Shown: positions 24,870 through 33,923, numbered from the stretch's first letter. The stretch: DNA of 64,000 nt from Streptomyces sp. CB01373 (GCF_002803075.1 NZ_NNBK01000026.1:1-64000); one strand, 5' to 3'. Program-made: numbers and translations. Notes: a model not told the origin generated them from the letters alone.

Positions 24870-25226
24870 ATGTCCGTATCGGACGAGACCACCACCGTCA
24901 CCGACGGCATCATCCTGACCGACGCCGCCGCGTCCAAGGTCAAGGCCCTGCTCGACCAGGAAGGCCGTGACGATCTCGCCCTGCGTGTCGCCGTCCAGCC
25001 CGGCGGCTGCTCCGGCCTGCGCTACCAGCTCTTCTTCGACGAGCGTTCCCTCGACGGCGACGTGGAGAAGGACTTCGACGGGGTCAAGGTCGTCACCGAC
25101 CGCATGAGCGCCCCCTACCTGGGCGGCGCCACCATCGACTTCGTGGACACCATCGAGAAGCAGGGCTTCACGATCGACAACCCGAACGCGACCGGTTCCT
25201 GCGCCTGCGGCGACTCCTTCAGCTGA
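24870..25226 (+). CDS. HesB/IscA/ErpA-family iron-sulfur carrier
   Basis: The 118-aa A-type carrier passes [2Fe-2S] or [4Fe-4S] clusters to target enzymes. The three invariant cysteines are present: C47 in QPGGCSGLRYQL and C111/C113 in the C-terminal GSCACGDSF. Length and the IILTDAAASKVKALL start of the domain match the family. ATG 24870 is preceded by GGGAGAG. It is divergent from nadA, whose product needs a [4Fe-4S] cluster, and is followed by its own perfect terminator, so it is probably monocistronic. Confidence 0.95.
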   Translation: MSVSDETTTVTDGIILTDAAASKVKALLDQEGRDDLALRVAVQPGGCSGLRYQLFFDERSLDGDVEKDFDGVKVVTDRMSAPYLGGATIDFVDTIEKQGFTIDNPNATGSCACGDSFS

Positions 25227-25247
25227 TCCGCGCACGGTAGGACACGA

Positions 25248-25281
25248 AAGGCGGCGGACCCGTTCACGGGTCCGCCGCCTT
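25248..25281. terminator. Terminator after the HesB gene
   Basis: A perfect 15-bp inverted repeat (AAGGCGGCGGACCCG and its complement) has loop TTCA and is followed by TCCTGTTCT. It also faces the converging large-protein gene and may act in both directions. Confidence 0.92.
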
Positions 25282-25318
25282 CCTGTTCTCCCTGTTTCTT
25301 CCTGTTCTCCCGAAGGCG

Positions 25319-27853
25319 TCAGCGGGCGAGCGAGGGCGACTCCGGCAGCCGCGCTCCCGGCCGCTCCAGAGGGATCGCCTGCCCGTCCGGGCCGACCACC
25401 TCGCGGTCGCCGAGCGGCCGGTCCAGGTGCACGGTGCGCTGGTACTCCTCGGCGATCATGATGCAGACCGTGTCCGGCCACGCGGTCTCGGTCACCGTGA
25501 CCGTCACCCGGCCGGAGCTCTCCCGCACCGACGCCCGGTAGTCGGCGCACACCCCGCCCTCGAAGCGGACGGTCAGCTCCTCGCCCTCGGTGCGGTAGCC
25601 GGTCACCGTCACGGTGTGCGTGGCCGGGGCGCCGTCCGAGCCCCTCGGCGCCGGACTCGTCCGCTGCGGCTGCCCGGAGGGCGGCGGGGTCGAGGTCAGG
25701 TACTCCGGTTCGACGGCCGGGTACGCCACCGTGGAACCGGCGTCCTGCCCGGCCGGCGCCTTCACCGCGAACAGCCAGGACGGGACGAGCGTCTGCTGTC
25801 CCCCGGAGGAGTGCGCGGCCAGACCGAAGACGGCCTTGCCGATGGTGACGGCGTTGTCCGGGGCGGGAGAGTCCGCCTCCCCGCACGGTGCCTCCAGGCG
25901 GTCCTTGTGCGGTACGGGAGTGGCGCAGCCGCCGATGCCCATGCGGTGGCCGGCCCGGGGGACCCTGTTCATCAGGTCAAGCGTCTTGCGCGCGCTCAGC
26001 ACGGGGTAGGTGTCGCCCTTCACCGGCGCCTTGAGCTGACCGCTGCCTCCGACCACATCGCCCTGCCGGTCGATGTTCAGGCCGGTCGTCCAGCCGTACG
26101 TGGGCAGCCCGCCGATCCGTGGATCGGCGTTGACGACCCGGAGGTCACCCATGGTCTGGGTCGCGTCCGCCTTGGCGTCGTCCTGCCCCAGGGCCTTGAG
26201 CACCGGAGCCGCCGCCTTCAGCGCCGCCGCCGTGTTCACCGGGTCGGCGGACGGGTCCGCCGGGTGGTGCATGCACAGGGCGCCCTTGCAGTCGTCGGAG
26301 CCCGGCGCGATCCGGCTGAACGTCCAGGCGCCCGGCGCCTTCCGCTCGACACGGAGGGCCGGCCCGGAACCGTCCTTCCCGGACCCGACCCGCCACGCCT
26401 CGGCGTCGGCCACCGGCGTCCCGTCGACGCCGAGCGCCTCGGCGAGCCGGGCCACCTCGTCCCGGGTGACCTCGCCCCGCGCCCGGTACACCGGCGCCGA
26501 GCCGGGGCCGTCGGGCAGCGGGCCGGCGACCCGGTACGTCGTGCCGTACGGGTTGGGCTCACCGGGGGCGATTCCGTTCGTACCGCCGGAGCCGGGGGCG
26601 GTGTAGCCGTCGAGGACGAGCGGCCGCGGCGCGCCGTGCCCGCCGGACGCCGCCGTATGCCCCCCGGGATCGGCGGCGAGCACAGCCCCGCCCCCGCCCA
26701 CCAGCAACACGGCGGCGGCCACCGACGCGATCACCACAGGCGACCGCCCCCGCCTGCCCCCGGCTCGCCCCTCACCGTCCGGGGCCCCGGTGACATCCGG
26801 AACTCGCGGAATCGGCGGGGTTCCGGGGCCGTCGGCGCCCTGCGGGGCATCCGGACCGCCGACCGCCTGCGAGACCTCCTGGACCTGCGGAGCTTTCGGA
26901 GTCACCGGAACCCGGGGGGCCTCACCCGAGCCCACCAAGCCCTCCGAATCCTGCGGGATCCCCTCCGGGACCCCACCCGCCGACCCGGCCCGGGCTTCGC
27001 CCACCGACTCGGCCCGGGCCTCGACCTCAGGCTCAGTGCGCCCCGCGGGCCGGGACCCGACGCCGAAACCGGCCCGGACCTCCTGCCCGGACTCGGCCCC
27101 GGCCTCGCGTCCCGCTTCGGCTTCGGGTCCGTTCTGGTTCTTGGGGTCGGCCTCGTCTGCGGGCCGGGTGTGAGCTTCGGGCTTGGACTGGCCGGTCCCG
27201 GCTTCGCCTCCGGTGTCAGCCTGGGCCGCCGGCCGCGCTTCGGCCTCGGGTCCGGTCTGGTTCTTGGGGTCGGCCTCGTCTGCGGGCTGGGTGTGAGCTA
27301 CGGGCTTGGACTGGCCGGTCCCGGCTTCGCCTCCGGTGTCAGCCTGGGCCGCCGGCCGCGCTTCGGCCTCGGGTCCGGTCTGGTCCTTCGGGTCGGCCTC
27401 GTTCGCGGGCTGGGCTTGAGCCTCGGGCTTGGATCGGACGCCGGAACCGGACCCGGCTTCGCCTCCGGACTCGGTCCGAACCTGGGCCCCCGCGTCGGCC
27501 CCGGGACTGGCCTTGTCCTCGGACCTGGGTTCAGACCCGGCTCCGGATGAGGACCCGGCCCCGTCCTCGGACGCGGACGGGCCCTTGAGCTCGGATTGAG
27601 TCCCGGACTCGGGCCCGGCCTCCGACTCGGGCCCGGCCCCGGTCCCGGCCTCGGTGTCAGCCTCCGTGTCGGGCTCCGACCGTTCCCCGGGCGCGGAGCG
27701 GGTCCCGGTCCCGGCCTGGGCCTCGGGCCCGGGCCGGGCGTCTGACCGGGTCTCCGGGGCCGGGGCCTCCGGCCCGGGCTCCTTTCCCCGGGTCCGGGAT
27801 TCCTCGGCGGTGTCCGGGGACTCGTTGTCGTGGTCGGGTCGCTCGGTGTTCAC
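25319..27853 (-). CDS. Large repeat-rich single-pass membrane protein, unknown function
   Basis: The 844-aa protein has three parts. Residues 1 to about 390 are low-complexity, rich in Glu, Ala, Pro, Gly and Ser, with a 41-residue repeat (123 bp in DNA). One membrane helix follows (SPVVIASVAAAVLLVGGGGAVLAA). The remaining 430 residues are a more ordered, presumably extracellular domain with pairs of cysteines (CKGALCMHH, CATPVPHKDRLEAPCGE) and a C-terminal beta-rich region. With no signal peptide the N-terminus is expected inside. GTG 27853 has AAGGAG seven bases upstream. No known family is recognised. Confidence 0.85.
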   Translation of the reverse strand: MNTERPDHDNESPDTAEESRTRGKEPGPEAPAPETRSDARPGPEAQAGTGTRSAPGERSEPDTEADTEAGTGAGPESEAGPESGTQSELKGPSASEDGAGSSSGAGSEPRSEDKASPGADAGAQVRTESGGEAGSGSGVRSKPEAQAQPANEADPKDQTGPEAEARPAAQADTGGEAGTGQSKPVAHTQPADEADPKNQTGPEAEARPAAQADTGGEAGTGQSKPEAHTRPADEADPKNQNGPEAEAGREAGAESGQEVRAGFGVGSRPAGRTEPEVEARAESVGEARAGSAGGVPEGIPQDSEGLVGSGEAPRVPVTPKAPQVQEVSQAVGGPDAPQGADGPGTPPIPRVPDVTGAPDGEGRAGGRRGRSPVVIASVAAAVLLVGGGGAVLAADPGGHTAASGGHGAPRPLVLDGYTAPGSGGTNGIAPGEPNPYGTTYRVAGPLPDGPGSAPVYRARGEVTRDEVARLAEALGVDGTPVADAEAWRVGSGKDGSGPALRVERKAPGAWTFSRIAPGSDDCKGALCMHHPADPSADPVNTAAALKAAAPVLKALGQDDAKADATQTMGDLRVVNADPRIGGLPTYGWTTGLNIDRQGDVVGGSGQLKAPVKGDTYPVLSARKTLDLMNRVPRAGHRMGIGGCATPVPHKDRLEAPCGEADSPAPDNAVTIGKAVFGLAAHSSGGQQTLVPSWLFAVKAPAGQDAGSTVAYPAVEPEYLTSTPPPSGQPQRTSPAPRGSDGAPATHTVTVTGYRTEGEELTVRFEGGVCADYRASVRESSGRVTVTVTETAWPDTVCIMIAEEYQRTVHLDRPLGDREVVGPDGQAIPLERPGARLPESPSLAR
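27127..27415 (-). repeat. 123-bp in-frame repeats
   Basis: Nearly identical 123-bp units begin at 27127 and 27250, and a partial third begins at 27373. They encode a 41-aa Glu/Ala/Gly/Pro-rich block (with PAAQADTGGEAGTGQSKP) in the cytoplasmic-side region of the large membrane protein. Confidence 0.9.
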
Positions 27854-28159
27854 CGCATCGCTCCTTCGCCTGCACAGGTGCTGTTCCACGTCGTAGCCCG
27901 CATCCCCCGGGTGGGGGACGGCGATGGGACGCGGCGGGGGAGCGCGCGGTTCCCTGCCGTACGCCGGTCGGGTCACGGCCGTACACCGGTCGGGGCGCGG
28001 GCGGTGGAACGCCGGCCCGGTCGGGTGTCGTCAGCAAGAGGGCATCCGTGGGGATATGGCGGGCGCGGCCCCGGCGCGGCGAGCGGCGGCGTGGGCAGCG
28101 ACCGCAGGAGCGGGTAGCGTGAACTGTCAATCCCCCCTGACTCCAGGAGCGTCCACGCC
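27854..28159. other. Divergent region with direct repeats
   Basis: This 306-base gap holds a hairpin TCCCCCGGGTGGGGGA (27903-27918) and two copies of GCCGTACRCCGGTCGGG at 27956-27972 and 27978-27994, 22 bases apart. A TAGCGT (28115-28120) resembles the -10 of the adenosine kinase gene, whose ribosome site CCAGGAG lies at about 28144. Confidence 0.6.
27956..27994 (+). promoter_or_regulatory. Two phased 17-bp direct repeats
   Basis: GCCGTACGCCGGTCGGG and GCCGTACACCGGTCGGG differ at one base and start 22 bases apart, about two helical turns, in the divergent promoter region. This spacing is typical of sites for a regulator binding one DNA face. Confidence 0.5.
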
Positions 28160-29134
28160 GTGCGCATCGCAGTCACCGGCTCCATCGCCACCGACCACCT
28201 CATGACCTTCCCCGGCCGATTCGCCGACCAGCTCGTCGCGGATCAGCTGCACACGGTCTCGCTCTCCTTCCTGGTCGACCAGCTGGACGTCCGGCGCGGC
28301 GGAGTCGGCGCCAACATCGCCTTCGGCATGGGCCAGCTCGGCACCCGGCCGGTCCTGGTCGGCGCCGCCGGACCCGACTTCGGCGAGTACCGGGCCTGGC
28401 TGGACCGGCACGGCGTCGACACCTCCTCGGTCCGCATCTCCGAGACCCTGCACACCGCCCGCTTCGTGTGCACCACCGACGCCGACCACAACCAGATCGG
28501 CTCCTTCTACACGGGCGCGATGAGCGAGGCCCGCCTCATCGAGCTCAAGACCGTCGCCGACCGTGTCGGCGGTCTCGACCTGGTCCTGATCGGCGCGGAC
28601 GACCCGGAGGCGATGCTCCGGCACACCGAGGAGTGCCGCTCGCGCAGCATCCCGTTCGCCGCCGACTTCTCCCAGCAGATCGCCCGGATGAACGGCGACG
28701 AGATCCGGATACTGCTGGACGGGGCGACGTACCTGTTCTCCAACGAGTACGAGAAGGGCCTCATCGAGTCCAAGACCGGCTGGAGCGACGCCGAGATCCT
28801 CGACCGCGTCGGCCACCGGGTCACCACCCTCGGCTCGCGCGGCGTCCGCATCGAGCGCGCCGGCGCCGACCCGGTCGAGGTCGGCTGCCCGGACGAGGAG
28901 CGCAAGGCCGACCCGACGGGCGTCGGCGACGCCTTCCGCGCCGGGTTCCTCTCCGGCCTCGCCTGGGGCGTCTCCCAGGAGCGCGCCGCCCAGGTCGGCT
29001 GCATGCTGGCCACGCTGGTGATCGAGACCGTGGGCACCCAGGAGTACCAGCTCCGCCGCGGCCACTTCATGGAGCGCTTCACCAAGGCCTACGGCGACGA
29101 CGCGGCCCGCGAGGTCCGCACCCACCTCGCCTGA
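28160..29134 (+). CDS. adoK: Adenosine kinase (PfkB/ribokinase family, AdoK-type)
   Basis: The 324-aa cytoplasmic kinase phosphorylates adenosine to AMP in purine salvage, by close similarity (from memory) to mycobacterial AdoK (Rv2202c), which has the same length and start pattern (IAVTGSIATDHLM). PfkB signatures are RGGVGANIAFGMGQLG near residue 46 and DPTGVGDAFRAGF with catalytic D257. A bacterial sugar kinase role was the older annotation. GTG 28160 follows CCAGGAG. It converges with the cysteine desulfurase gene, seven bases apart. Confidence 0.9.
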   Translation: MRIAVTGSIATDHLMTFPGRFADQLVADQLHTVSLSFLVDQLDVRRGGVGANIAFGMGQLGTRPVLVGAAGPDFGEYRAWLDRHGVDTSSVRISETLHTARFVCTTDADHNQIGSFYTGAMSEARLIELKTVADRVGGLDLVLIGADDPEAMLRHTEECRSRSIPFAADFSQQIARMNGDEIRILLDGATYLFSNEYEKGLIESKTGWSDAEILDRVGHRVTTLGSRGVRIERAGADPVEVGCPDEERKADPTGVGDAFRAGFLSGLAWGVSQERAAQVGCMLATLVIETVGTQEYQLRRGHFMERFTKAYGDDAAREVRTHLA

Positions 29135-29141
29135 CGAGACC

Positions 29142-30524
29142 CTAGGAGACCCGGCGGACGACGTAGGCCGAGCCCTCGTCCGCCGGCTCCTCGCCCACGT
29201 ACTCCTGCCCGCGCATCTCGCACCACGCCGGAATGTCCAGCCGCGCCGCCTCGTCGTCGGACAGGACGCGCACCGTGCCGCCGACCGGCACGTCCCCGAA
29301 GACCTTGGCCAGCTCGATCACCGGGATCGGGCAGCGCCTGCCGAGGGCGTCCACGACCAGCGCGTCCTCCCGCACGGCGGCCGGTGCCGCCGCGGCCGGC
29401 GCGCCGAGCTTCTCCCGCACCCCCGCCACCGCGCCCGGCAGGACGGCCAGGAACCGCTCGACCTCCTCCTCCGGAGTCCCGGACGGCAGCGACACCCGCA
29501 CATTGCCCTCGCTCAGCACGCCCATCGCCTTCAGGACATGGCTCGGCGTCAGCGTGCTGCTCGTGCAGGACGAACCGGAGGAGACGGAGAAGCCCTCGCG
29601 GTCCAGTTCGTGCAGCAATGTCTCCCCGTCGACATAGAGGCAGGAGAAGGTGACGACGCCCGGCAGACGGCGGACCGGATCGCCCACGACCTCCACGTCC
29701 GGTACCAGTCGCGGCACCCGCGCCCGGATGCGCTCCGTCAACTCCCGCAGCCGTACCGCCTCCTCGGCCGCCTCCGCCCGTACCGCCCGCAGCGCGGCCG
29801 CCGCCGCGACGATCGCCGGGATGTTCTCGAACCCGGCCGCCCGGCCCGACTCCCGCTCGTCCACCGGCCCGCGCGGCGCGAACCGCACCCCCTTGCGCAC
29901 GACGAGCAGCCCGGTCCCGGACGGCCCGCCCCACTTGTGGGCGCTCGCCGTCAGCAGCGACCAGTCGCCGCCGACCGGGCCCCAGGCCAGCGACTGCGCC
30001 GCGTCCACCAGCAGCGGGACGCCAGCCGCCCGGCACACCGAGGCCACCTCGGCGACCGGCTGCTCGGTGCCCACCTCGTGGTTGGCCGACTGGAGGCAGG
30101 CCAGCGCGGTGTCCTCCCGCAGCACCGCCTCGTACGAGCCCACGGCCACCCGGCCCCGCCGGTCGACCGGCACCCGCGTGACCGACCCGCCGTCCGCCTC
30201 GTGCGCCTCGGCGGAGTGGAGCACCGAAGAGTGTTCGACCTCTGACACGATCAGGTGGCGTCCGACCCGGCGGCGACCCGCCAGCGCCCCCGCGATCCCG
30301 CTGTGCACGGCACGCGTCCCGGACGAGGTGAACGTCAGCTCGTCGGCCCGGCAGCCCACCGCCTCCGCGGCCGCCTCCCGGGACGCGTCCAGCAGCAACC
30401 GGGCCCGGCGGCCCTCGCGGTGGAGGCGAGCGGGGTCGGCCCACCCCTCGTCGAGGGCGGCCAGCAGCGCCTGCCGGGCGACGGGATGAAGGGGAGCACT
30501 GGAAGCAGCGTCGAAGTAGGCCAC
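29142..30524 (-). CDS. Cysteine desulfurase fused to a TusA-like domain
   Basis: The 460-aa protein joins two sulfur-transfer modules. Residues 1 to about 375 are an aminotransferase-V cysteine desulfurase: PLP lysine K197 in SAHKWGGPSG, H149 in SANHEVGTEQP, and the persulfide cysteine C320 in SSGSSCTSSTL. Residues about 388-460 resemble TusA/SirA, with the acceptor motif CPIP (C398) in DALGRRCPIPVIELAKV. The fusion should take sulfur from cysteine and hand it internally to the TusA cysteine, for example for tRNA thiolation or cofactor synthesis. ATG 30524 opens an isolated gene. Confidence 0.9.
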   Translation of the reverse strand: MAYFDAASSAPLHPVARQALLAALDEGWADPARLHREGRRARLLLDASREAAAEAVGCRADELTFTSSGTRAVHSGIAGALAGRRRVGRHLIVSEVEHSSVLHSAEAHEADGGSVTRVPVDRRGRVAVGSYEAVLREDTALACLQSANHEVGTEQPVAEVASVCRAAGVPLLVDAAQSLAWGPVGGDWSLLTASAHKWGGPSGTGLLVVRKGVRFAPRGPVDERESGRAAGFENIPAIVAAAAALRAVRAEAAEEAVRLRELTERIRARVPRLVPDVEVVGDPVRRLPGVVTFSCLYVDGETLLHELDREGFSVSSGSSCTSSTLTPSHVLKAMGVLSEGNVRVSLPSGTPEEEVERFLAVLPGAVAGVREKLGAPAAAAPAAVREDALVVDALGRRCPIPVIELAKVFGDVPVGGTVRVLSDDEAARLDIPAWCEMRGQEYVGEEPADEGSAYVVRRVS

Positions 30525-30698
30525 ACGTCAACGCTAAGCGCTGCCGGGGACATCCAGTCACGACAAAGGGTGCATACGCTCCTCATCGGGCGCCCCGAAG
30601 CCCCCTCACAAACCGGTCCACGCAGGGGTATCCCACCCCTTCGGAGCGACCCGCCGCGCGTATGGCACCCTCCCCGCGACCCGCCCGAAGGCGTCCAG

Positions 30699-30729
30699 TA
30701 GGGTTTGGTCCGCATAAACATCCAAACCC
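30699..30729 (+). promoter_or_regulatory. ctaC promoter -10 with overlapping inverted repeat
   Basis: TAGGGT (30699-30704) is a likely -10. The repeat GGGTTTGG (30701-30708) and CCAAACCC (30722-30729) overlaps it and the predicted start of transcription. A protein bound there would block or tune ctaC transcription; a leader hairpin is the alternative. Confidence 0.5.
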
Positions 30730-30809
30730 CTGCCCGACGCAGGGCCGCGACCGACCAGCGAGAAGGCCGCAGCCGAACAGCGCGGGCGAGACTCTCGGGA
30801 AGGCGCTAC

Positions 30810-31769
30810 GTGAGTCCCAACGGCTCCGACCGCTCGCCGCGGCGCCCGATGCGGCGGAAGCTGCTGCAGGCACTGACTGCGGGCCTGGTCCTGGCGACCG
30901 CGACCGGTTGCACATACAAGGACTTTCCCCGGCTGGGTATGCCCACCCCGACCACGGAGGAGGCTCCCCGGATCCTCTCGCTGTGGCAGGGGTCCTGGGC
31001 GGCCGCGCTCGCCGTCGGCTGCCTGGTGTGGGGTCTGATCCTGTGGAGTGCTTTCTTCCACCGGCGCAGCCGCACCAAGGTGGAGGTTCCTCCGCAGACC
31101 CGGTACAACATGCCCATCGAGGCGCTGTACACGGTGGTCCCCCTTGTCATCGTCTCGGTGCTCTTCTACTTCACGGCCCGTGACGAGTCCAAGCTCCTGG
31201 ACCTCTCCAAGAAGCCGGACGTCACGGTGAACGTCGTCGGCTACCAGTGGAGCTGGGCCTTCAACTACATCGAGCCGGTCGCCGGTTCGTCGGGCGACGC
31301 GAAGACCGACAAGAACCTGAACGCGATTCCGGACCGGTTCAAGGCGGACTTCCCGGCGAACGCCGGCGGCGTCTACGACTACGGCATCCCGGGGACGCGG
31401 AACCCGCAGAACGGCAACCCCGGCCCCACCATGTGGCTGCCCAAGGGCAAGACCGTCCGCTTCATCCTCACCTCGCGCGACGTCATCCACTCGTTCTGGG
31501 TGCTGCCGTTCCTGATGAAGCAGGACGTCATCCCCGGCCACACCAACTCCTTCCAGGTGACCCCCACCATGGAGGGCACCTTCCGGGGCAAGTGCGCCGA
31601 GCTGTGCGGCCAGGACCACTCCCGGATGCTGTTCAACGTGAAGGTCGTCTCGCCCGAGCGCTATGAGCAGCACCTCAAGGACCTCGCCAAGAAGGGGCAG
31701 ACCGGTTACGTTCCCGCAGGCATCGCGCAGACGAGCCACGAGAAGAACCGGGAGACGAACAAGCTGTGA
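30810..31769 (+). CDS. ctaC: Cytochrome c oxidase subunit II
   Basis: The 319-aa protein receives electrons from the bc1 complex at the binuclear CuA centre on the outer membrane face and feeds the aa3 oxidase. It begins with a lipoprotein signal (lipobox ATGC, C34), has two membrane helices, and then the cupredoxin domain with the CuA loop GKCAELCGQDHSRM (C262, C266, H270) and an upstream His in DVIHSFWVLPF. GTG 30810 follows GGGAAGG. Its stop overlaps the ctaD start (GTGA), so CtaC and CtaD are translationally coupled. Confidence 0.97.
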   Translation: MSPNGSDRSPRRPMRRKLLQALTAGLVLATATGCTYKDFPRLGMPTPTTEEAPRILSLWQGSWAAALAVGCLVWGLILWSAFFHRRSRTKVEVPPQTRYNMPIEALYTVVPLVIVSVLFYFTARDESKLLDLSKKPDVTVNVVGYQWSWAFNYIEPVAGSSGDAKTDKNLNAIPDRFKADFPANAGGVYDYGIPGTRNPQNGNPGPTMWLPKGKTVRFILTSRDVIHSFWVLPFLMKQDVIPGHTNSFQVTPTMEGTFRGKCAELCGQDHSRMLFNVKVVSPERYEQHLKDLAKKGQTGYVPAGIAQTSHEKNRETNKL

Positions 31770-33502
31770 GCATCCTCAACGAACCTCAGGGTGCCGCGGC
31801 AGCTGAGGACTCTTACGAGAGCGAGCTGCCGGTCCGGCGCAGGCAACCGGGCAATCTCGCGGTGAAGTGGCTGACGACCACCGACCACAAGACGATCGGA
31901 ACGCTGTACCTGGCGACGTCGTTCGCGTTCTTCTGCATCGGCGGCGTGATGGCGCTCCTCATGCGCGCCGAGCTGGCCCGTCCGGGCCTGCAGATCATGT
32001 CGAACGAGCAGTTCAACCAGGCGTTCACGATGCACGGCACGATCATGCTGCTGATGTTCGCGACGCCGCTGTTCGCGGGCTTCACGAACTGGATCATGCC
32101 GCTGCAGATCGGCGCCCCGGACGTGGCCTTCCCGCGGCTGAACATGTTCGCCTACTGGCTCTACCTGTTCGGCTCGCTGATCGCGGTGGGCGGTTTCCTC
32201 ACCCCGCAGGGCGCGGCCGACTTCGGCTGGTTCGCGTACGCCCCGCTGTCGGACGCGGTGCACTCGCCGGGGCTTGGCGGTGACCTGTGGATCATGGGTC
32301 TGGCCTTCTCCGGCTTCGGCACCATCCTCGGCTCGGTCAACTTCATCACCACGATCATCTGCATGCGCGCGCCGGGCATGACCATGTTCCGCATGCCGAT
32401 CTTCACCTGGAACGTGCTGCTGACCGCGGTGCTGGTCCTGCTGGCCTTCCCGGTCCTGGCGGCGGCCCTGTTCGCCCTCGAGGCGGACCGCAAGTTCGGT
32501 GCCCACGTCTTCGACGCGGCCAACGGCGGTGCGTTGCTGTGGCAGCACCTGTTCTGGTTCTTCGGGCATCCCGAGGTGTACATCATCGCGCTGCCGTTCT
32601 TCGGCATCGTCAGTGAGATCATCCCGGTCTTCGCCCGCAAGCCGATGTTCGGTTACATGGGCCTGATCGGCGCGACCATCGCCATCGCCGGTCTGTCGGT
32701 GACGGTGTGGGCGCACCACATGTACGTCACGGGTGGCGTGCTGCTGCCGTTCTTCTCGTTCATGACCTTCCTGATCGCGGTCCCGACCGGTGTGAAGTTC
32801 TTCAACTGGGTCGGCACCATGTGGAAGGGAAGTCTCTCCTTCGAGACGCCGATGCTGTGGGCGACCGGCTTCCTGATCACCTTCGTCTTCGGTGGTCTGA
32901 CCGGTGTGATCCTGGCCGCGCCGCCGCTGGACTTCCACATCTCGGACTCGTACTTCGTGGTGGCGCACTTCCACTACGTCGTCTTCGGCACCGTGGTGTT
33001 CGCGATGTTCGCCGGATTCCACTTCTGGTGGCCGAAGTTCACCGGCAAGATGCTCGACGAGCGCCTCGGCAAGATCACCTTCTGGCTGCTGTTCATCGGC
33101 TTCCACGGCACCTTCCTGATCCAGCACTGGCTGGGCGTGGAGGGCATGCCGCGCCGGTACGCCGACTACCTGGCGGCCGACGGCTTCACCGCGCTGAACA
33201 CGGTGTCGACGATCTTCTCGTTCGTGCTCGGCCTGTCGGTCCTGCCGTTCTTCTACAACGTCTGGAAGACCGCCAAGTACGGCAAGCCGGTCGGCGTCGA
33301 CGACCCGTGGGGCTACGGCCGCTCCCTGGAGTGGGCGACCTCCTGCCCGCCGCCGCGGCACAACTTCCTCACCCTGCCGCGGATCCGCAGCGAATCCCCG
33401 GCGTTCGACCTGCACCACCCCGAGATCGCCGCGCTCGACCAGCTCGAGAACGCCGGTCACGGCGAGAAGGCCCTCGCTGGCGGCAAGGAGGCCGGCAAGT
33501 GA
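31766..33502 (+). CDS. ctaD: Cytochrome c oxidase subunit I (aa3)
   Basis: The 578-aa catalytic subunit reduces O2 to water and pumps protons. Twelve membrane helices contain the haem/copper ligands in TMHGTIMLLMF (low-spin haem His), WQHLFWFFGHPEVYI (CuB His and cross-linked Tyr), WAHHMYVTG (CuB His pair) and FHYVVFGTVVFA (haem a3 region). The family length is normal. It starts at GTG inside the ctaC stop and ends overlapping ctaF in the same way, so ctaC-ctaD-ctaF are one tightly coupled unit. Confidence 0.98.
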   Translation: MSILNEPQGAAAAEDSYESELPVRRRQPGNLAVKWLTTTDHKTIGTLYLATSFAFFCIGGVMALLMRAELARPGLQIMSNEQFNQAFTMHGTIMLLMFATPLFAGFTNWIMPLQIGAPDVAFPRLNMFAYWLYLFGSLIAVGGFLTPQGAADFGWFAYAPLSDAVHSPGLGGDLWIMGLAFSGFGTILGSVNFITTIICMRAPGMTMFRMPIFTWNVLLTAVLVLLAFPVLAAALFALEADRKFGAHVFDAANGGALLWQHLFWFFGHPEVYIIALPFFGIVSEIIPVFARKPMFGYMGLIGATIAIAGLSVTVWAHHMYVTGGVLLPFFSFMTFLIAVPTGVKFFNWVGTMWKGSLSFETPMLWATGFLITFVFGGLTGVILAAPPLDFHISDSYFVVAHFHYVVFGTVVFAMFAGFHFWWPKFTGKMLDERLGKITFWLLFIGFHGTFLIQHWLGVEGMPRRYADYLAADGFTALNTVSTIFSFVLGLSVLPFFYNVWKTAKYGKPVGVDDPWGYGRSLEWATSCPPPRHNFLTLPRIRSESPAFDLHHPEIAALDQLENAGHGEKALAGGKEAGK

Positions 33503-33897
33503 AGATCCAGGGCAAGATGTTCATGTGGCTGAGCGTCTTCCTGCTCGTCACCGCCATCGTCTACGGCGTGTGGTCGAAGGAAGCGGTCGGCACGACGGCG
33601 CTCTTCATGGCCTTCGGCCTGTCCATCATGATCGGCTTCTACCTGGGCTTCACGGCCCAGCGGGTCGACGTGGGCGCCCAGGACAACAAGGAGGCGGATG
33701 TCGCCGACGACGCCGGCGAGCTGGGCTTCTTCAGCCCGCACAGCTGGCAGCCGCTCGGCCTCGGCATCGGCGGCGCGCTGGCCTTCCTCGGCATCGCGGT
33801 CGGCTGGTGGCTCGTCTACTTCGCGGCGCCCATCATCATGATCTCCGTATGGGGCTGGGTCTTCGAGTACTACCGCGGCGAGAACCGCACCCAGTGA
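33499..33897 (+). CDS. ctaF: Cytochrome c oxidase subunit IV, actinobacterial type
   Basis: The 132-aa membrane protein is the small fourth subunit found in actinobacterial aa3 oxidases. It has two N-terminal helices (MFMWLSVFLLVTAIVYGVW and TTALFMAFGLSIMIGFYLGF), an acidic loop (KEADVADDAGELGFF) and two C-terminal helices ending WGWVFEYYRGEN. GTG 33499 overlaps the ctaD stop. A strong terminator follows 26 bases after the stop, ending the ctaCDF unit. Confidence 0.95.
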   Translation: MKIQGKMFMWLSVFLLVTAIVYGVWSKEAVGTTALFMAFGLSIMIGFYLGFTAQRVDVGAQDNKEADVADDAGELGFFSPHSWQPLGLGIGGALAFLGIAVGWWLVYFAAPIIMISVWGWVFEYYRGENRTQ

Positions 33898-33923
33898 CCC
33901 TCGCGGGACACCGCTGAACACCA

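Noticed and set aside
31706..33460. A 584-aa minus-strand open frame opposite ctaD
   Set aside because: It is the low-complexity shadow of subunit I, with no membrane helices or motifs.
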